Shown: piece by piece, positions 6,256 through 9,826 of the stretch
Layout: every line of letters starts with the position of its first letter
Numbering within the stretch: position 1 is the stretch's first letter
Source: Pseudomonadota bacterium
GTDB taxonomy: Bacteria; Pseudomonadota; Gammaproteobacteria; Burkholderiales; Burkholderiaceae_B
Length of the DNA: 9,826 nt
Direction of reading: 5' to 3'
Assembly (NCBI GenBank): GCA_023437255.1
Contig: JAEZGR010000230.1
Coordinates: forward strand, 1-9,826
Notes under the pieces: generated by a model
What the model was told of the DNA's origin: nothing
What the model saw: the letters and a program-made list of their open reading frames with translations, nothing else
The model's database searches: none
Program-made: the position numbers and the translations under genes

Positions 6256-6295
6256 GTGCGTCTCCTCTTCTGATCATTTGTGCCGGCCAGTATAT

Positions 6296-9200
6296 CTACA
6301 ATTCGACGAGCTGCATCCGGCCTTCGAGCGCCCTCTCGGCAAGCTCCACCATGTGCGCATGGTGCGTCAGGAACACCACCTGGGTTCGTGAGGAAAGCGC
6401 ACCCAGCTTGCGCAGACCGGCCACCGCCCGCTCGTCGTCGTAGTTCACGAAAAGGTCGTCGGCGATGAACGGCATGGGCGCCGCGTGATCCAGGTACAGG
6501 TCAAGCGCTGCCAGACGAAGCGCCAGATAAAGCTGGTCGCGGGTACCCTCGCTCAAGCCTTCCAATGGCACCAGCCCTCCATCGGCACGGCGCGCCTGGA
6601 GCACGGCCGCCTCGGAATCGACCACCAGGCCGGCGTGCGCATCCAGCGTCAGATCCGCGAACAACTGCCCTGCACGTGCGAGCAAGGGCCCTTGGCGGCG
6701 CTCACGATACCGCTCGGTGACGCGTTCCAGCAGCCGGTACTCCGCATAGAGGCGCACATAGCGCTCAGCCACCTCGGCCATGTCGGCAAGCGCCTCCTGG
6801 CGCCTTGCCTCGGCCTGGGCCGCGTCGTCACTCCCCGAAATGGCCTCGAGCGCCTTGCGCGCCTGTTCGCATTCCACCGCCAGCGCGCTGCGCGCCGCAG
6901 CGGCTTCTTCAAGCGCCGCCGAAAGGGCGTCGGAGCGCGCCGCGAAGACAGTGACGTCAGCGCCCTCGAGTTCCGCCTCGATGGCCTGACGCGTGCGCCC
7001 CTCGCCTTCTTGCAGCAGGCGGTCGGTCAACTCCGCCAGCCGCCGGCGGGCGTCTTCACGCGACCGCTCACGCTGGCGAACAAGCTCGGCCTCGGCCGCC
7101 CAGCGGCGTACGTGCGTATCTGGGGTCTCGTCATCGAAGTCACGATCGTTCAGGGCTTCCGCCACTCGGCGCGCGGCCGCAGCGAACTCAAGCAGTTCGG
7201 CCTGCATGCGCCTGCGTTCCGCCTGCACTTCACGCAATGAGCTGGTCAAGCCCTCGGCATCCTCCAGCAGCCCCAGCGCCGACTCGACAAAGGCTTCGTG
7301 GGCATCCACAGGCAAACCGGCCCGCTCGAGCGCGCTCTGCCAGCGCGCCCGCCACTGTGTCAGCGCAGCAGCGAGCCGGTGGCTTTCCGCCTGCAGGCCG
7401 GGAATCAGTGGCGCAAGCCTGGCGCCCTGCTCGGCCAGCGCGTCACGCCGCGCCTGCGCCTGACGCACGCGCTGCAGCACCCGCAGCGCTTCTGCACGCA
7501 GGGATTGCACGGTCAAGGTGTTCGCGGCGTGACCGCCGGTACCGGCTTCGGCCTGCAAGCCACTCACTAGTTGTTGCATCAGGGCGGTGCGTTGGGCGTC
7601 CAGCTCTTTGAGCCGCGCCTCGGTATCACGCCACCGCTCGTGAGCGGAAAGCACAGATTCCCGGGCGGTCTGCCACTCCTGCAGCGCCGCCGGTGCCAAC
7701 GCCGGGAGGGCCCTCTGTTCGCACGCAGACGCCCAAGACCGCTCCTGGTCGCGGCAGGTGTTCTCGGCCGCCATCAGTGCCGCCTGCAAGCCCTGCAGAC
7801 CGCGCTCACGCCGCTCCAGCTCGTGTTGCAGCGTCTGCAGCCGCGCGGCGTCATCGACCGCTGCCAGCTGCAGGTCGGCCAGCGTGTCCGCTCCGCGCAC
7901 GAGCGTCACGTAGCGTTCACGCGCTTCTTCAAGCGAGCGTTCTCCAGTGGCCATGGCCTGCCACAAGGCATCTCGCTCGCGGCGCGCGGCCACTACTTCG
8001 TCGCGCGTCACGGCCCGATGTGTCCGGTTGATTTGCTCCACCTCGAGTCGTGCGGCAGCGCATTCGAGTTCGGCATCACGCACGCGGGAACACAGGGTTT
8101 CGTAGTCATTGTGCAGGCGTTGTCGACGCTGCGCCTCTTCCAGCAGATGCGCCGTCGGCCAGGGGCGCATGTGGGCCAGCCACTCAACGGCCGGCTCGAT
8201 TCCTGCCGGCACCGCAATCCCCGCCTGAGACAATGCCGCCAGCCCCCGACGCAACGCCGCCTCTTCACCGTCGAGATTGCCGCGCAAGGTGCTCACGCGT
8301 GCATCAAGATCGCCCGCCGCCCCGGCGGCGTCGACGGCCTGCTCCAGGTCAGCGCTTGCAGCCATCAGCGGCACCGCCGCCATTTCGGCCTGCAGGTGGG
8401 TGAGCTCCTGCTGACGTTCAGCCAACGCGCGCTGTGCCGCTTCGGCGTGCGTGCGCAGCTGCGCTCCCTCGCTCAACAACTGCTCCACTTCGCGACGCAC
8501 GGGTCGGGATGGCAAAGAAGCGGCGACTTGATCGATCAAGGGTTCCAGGTCACCACCGGCATGCGGCGCCTCGCGGCCGAGATCTCGCAACACCTGCGCC
8601 AATTGCTGCCACAGCAACTCGCCCCGCGACCGGCAGCGCTCAGTCTCGACGCCGTAGTCGGCCACGCGCAGCCGCATCGCGTCGAGCCGCTCGATTTCTG
8701 CCGCGTGCTCCTTGAACACCGCATCAGTGCCGCCCGTTTCGCCTTCGTCGAGCAGCGCCTCATGCTGACGTATCTGGGCGAGCAAGGGGGCCAGGCGCCG
8801 CAAGCGTTCCAGCTCGCGCACCTCTGCAAGCAGCTCGGCGTGGCGGGTTTCGGCCCCGGCAAACGCCTCTTCGAGCCGCGCACACTCCTTGTGCGCCTCG
8901 GCCCAGGCGGTGGGTCGCACGGTGGCCGCCTTGAGCACAGTCTCGGCCTCGGTAAGCCGGTCGGCGGCGACATACCAGGCGCGCTCGCGGCTGCGACGGG
9001 GCGCCCAGAGGGTGTTCGCCTCTGCGCGCAGGGCCTCCAGTACCTCGTTCAGTGCCGAGACACCGGCGGCCGCCTGAAAGAGCACCGAGTCGACACTGTC
9101 GCTGGCCTGCAGCATGGCACGCGCGCCAGCCTCCAGCCGGCGATGATCCAGGCCGAACATACGCTCGTAGAAGGCCTCGTTGACTTCACCCAGCCAGGGG

Positions 9201-9523
9201 TGCAAACGCTCCGCGGGCAACGCATTGCCGGCCGCATCCACCAGCCCGCCGTTGCGCTTGCGTCGCCGCCCGAACTCGAGTTCACCCGGCCCGCCGGACA
9301 AGCGCCCCGCCAGCTCCAGTTCGCTGCCGGGGTGCAGAAAACTCATGGGGGTATCCATGGGAATGCCGAAAAGCAGATCACGAAACGCCCGGCGCAGCGT
9401 GGATTTGCCGGCCTCGTTGGGACCCAGCACGAGTTGAAAGTCGTGACCGTCGTCCTTGGGGAATTCAATGCACCGACCGGAAAAATGCCCGTATCGCAGC
9501 AGACGCAACTGTTCAAAACGCAT
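6296..9523 (-). CDS. YhaN/SbcC-like AAA ATPase (SMC/Rad50-type coiled-coil protein)
   Basis: Large cytoplasmic ATPase, 1075 aa, partner of a YhaO/SbcD-type nuclease in presumed DNA end processing or repair. The N-terminal half-domain has Walker A GPNEAGKST at 34-42, preceded by RLLRYGHFSG typical of the group. Residues from about 160 to 940 are long Arg/Glu/Ala/Leu-rich helices with heptad character, interrupted by short breaks, that is, Rad50-like coiled coils. The C-terminal half-domain has signature LSEGTRDQ at 990-997, Walker B FIADD at 1019-1023 and the switch His in FLTHH at 1051-1055. No CxxC zinc hook is seen at the coiled-coil apex, unlike SbcC/Rad50, so this is the YhaN subgroup (PF13514-like). 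The start follows the nuclease stop by three bases, with AGGAG 7 bases upstream lying inside the end of the nuclease gene, so translation is probably coupled. A 730-aa open frame on the opposite strand is a GC artefact. Confidence 0.93.
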   Translation of the reverse strand: MRFEQLRLLRYGHFSGRCIEFPKDDGHDFQLVLGPNEAGKSTLRRAFRDLLFGIPMDTPMSFLHPGSELELAGRLSGGPGELEFGRRRKRNGGLVDAAGNALPAERLHPWLGEVNEAFYERMFGLDHRRLEAGARAMLQASDSVDSVLFQAAAGVSALNEVLEALRAEANTLWAPRRSRERAWYVAADRLTEAETVLKAATVRPTAWAEAHKECARLEEAFAGAETRHAELLAEVRELERLRRLAPLLAQIRQHEALLDEGETGGTDAVFKEHAAEIERLDAMRLRVADYGVETERCRSRGELLWQQLAQVLRDLGREAPHAGGDLEPLIDQVAASLPSRPVRREVEQLLSEGAQLRTHAEAAQRALAERQQELTHLQAEMAAVPLMAASADLEQAVDAAGAAGDLDARVSTLRGNLDGEEAALRRGLAALSQAGIAVPAGIEPAVEWLAHMRPWPTAHLLEEAQRRQRLHNDYETLCSRVRDAELECAAARLEVEQINRTHRAVTRDEVVAARRERDALWQAMATGERSLEEARERYVTLVRGADTLADLQLAAVDDAARLQTLQHELERRERGLQGLQAALMAAENTCRDQERSWASACEQRALPALAPAALQEWQTARESVLSAHERWRDTEARLKELDAQRTALMQQLVSGLQAEAGTGGHAANTLTVQSLRAEALRVLQRVRQAQARRDALAEQGARLAPLIPGLQAESHRLAAALTQWRARWQSALERAGLPVDAHEAFVESALGLLEDAEGLTSSLREVQAERRRMQAELLEFAAAARRVAEALNDRDFDDETPDTHVRRWAAEAELVRQRERSREDARRRLAELTDRLLQEGEGRTRQAIEAELEGADVTVFAARSDALSAALEEAAAARSALAVECEQARKALEAISGSDDAAQAEARRQEALADMAEVAERYVRLYAEYRLLERVTERYRERRQGPLLARAGQLFADLTLDAHAGLVVDSEAAVLQARRADGGLVPLEGLSEGTRDQLYLALRLAALDLYLDHAAPMPFIADDLFVNYDDERAVAGLRKLGALSSRTQVVFLTHHAHMVELAERALEGRMQLVEL

Positions 9524-9526
9524 GCC

Positions 9527-9826
9527 TCAGCTCCTCTTCCCGGCGCGATCGAGGCGGCCGAGTACGGCGGCCGCCGCATCGGAAAGCAGGCCTTCCACCC
9601 GCCCCTCCCGCAACGCTTCCAGCACCGGCACCTGTCCGGCCAGCTCGTAAGGCGCACGGTCCAGCAAAGGCTGCAACCCCTGGCGCAGGCCGTCGTGGAA
9701 GGAATCATCGGCGATTGCCTCGGCCAACAACGTGGAAAGATCATCGGCGTCGACACCGGCTGATGTGACGTTGCCCGCGGGGTGTTGCGTGGCCACCTGC
9801 AGCTTCTCGAGCCAGAGGCGCTCGCC
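9527..9826 (-). CDS. YhaO/SbcD-like DNA repair exonuclease, C-terminal fragment (N-terminus beyond right edge)
   Basis: Only the last 99 codons are in the window. The visible part contains no phosphoesterase motifs, because those lie in the N-terminal part beyond the edge. Its identity rests on two things: the LWLEKLQVAT strand at the window edge, which resembles the capping-domain end of YhaO-type metallophosphoesterases, and the position three bases upstream of the YhaN-like ATPase, the usual order for this pair. The remainder is an acidic, helical C-terminal tail (ALREGRVEGLLSDAAAAVLGRL). The final codons carry the ribosome site of the next gene. The expected role is a Mn2+-dependent nuclease acting with the ATPase on DNA ends. 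It could be any accessory protein at this locus if the context argument fails. Confidence 0.75.
   Translation of the reverse strand, partial: GERLWLEKLQVATQHPAGNVTSAGVDADDLSTLLAEAIADDSFHDGLRQGLQPLLDRAPYELAGQVPVLEALREGRVEGLLSDAAAAVLGRLDRAGKRS

Noticed and set aside
5155..6273. 372-aa open frame on the + strand covering the AEC end and the AhpD-like gene
   Set aside because: It overlaps two well-supported genes in other frames, runs through the AEC terminator, and has no ribosome site or domain.
7527..7538. 12-base palindrome GCCGGTACCGGC inside the YhaN-like gene
   Set aside because: Perfect but isolated, within coding sequence, with no loop or T-run; expected by chance in GC-rich DNA.
7571..9763. 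730-aa open frame on the + strand
   Set aside because: Antisense to the YhaN-like ATPase. The biased, Arg/Gln/Leu/His-rich translation has no motif or ribosome site to support it.

Overview
The window is GC-rich, ordinary bacterial chromosome. Codon usage, gene families and dense same-strand packing suggest a betaproteobacterium, probably Burkholderiales/Alcaligenaceae-like. That placement is an impression from protein style, not a test. I see no mobile elements, RNA genes or CRISPR arrays. One gene lies on the + strand and all others are on the - strand.

Right part (9826 down to 5644, - strand): the C-terminal end of a YhaO/SbcD-like DNA exonuclease runs in from the right edge. Three bases further on comes a 1075-aa YhaN/SbcC-like coiled-coil ATPase, and 40 bases later a small AhpD-like peroxidase-related protein with a CxxC...H centre. 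The first two form the usual nuclease/ATPase pair. The third is probably co-transcribed with them.

Centre: a + strand AEC-family carrier (4670-5605) is convergent with the AhpD-like gene and ends at a hairpin plus T-run. It is divergent from a large - strand transport operon. The 172-base divergent region (4498-4669) is AT-rich on its AEC side and holds a 19-bp palindrome. On the operon side it holds a consensus-grade Shine-Dalgarno sequence that belongs to an unannotated 33-codon ORF ending in an ATGA overlap with the first transporter gene.

Left part (4595 down to 1, - strand): the order is leader ORF, ABC ATPase, SsuA/TauA/NMT1-type binding protein, membrane permease, a second binding protein of a different family (amino-acid type, family 3), then a sodium-dependent NSS-type symporter that runs off the left edge. 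A strong GC hairpin sits between the first binding protein and the permease. It probably sets a higher level of binding protein than permease. The NSS gene carries a textbook-shaped intrinsic terminator inside its own coding sequence. Substrates of the ABC system, the AEC carrier and the NSS carrier cannot be read from the sequence, and no regulator or catabolic enzyme is present to hint at them.

The points most worth a second look are the coupled leader ORF, the terminator-shaped structure inside the NSS gene, and the pairing of two unrelated binding-protein families with one permease/ATPase set.
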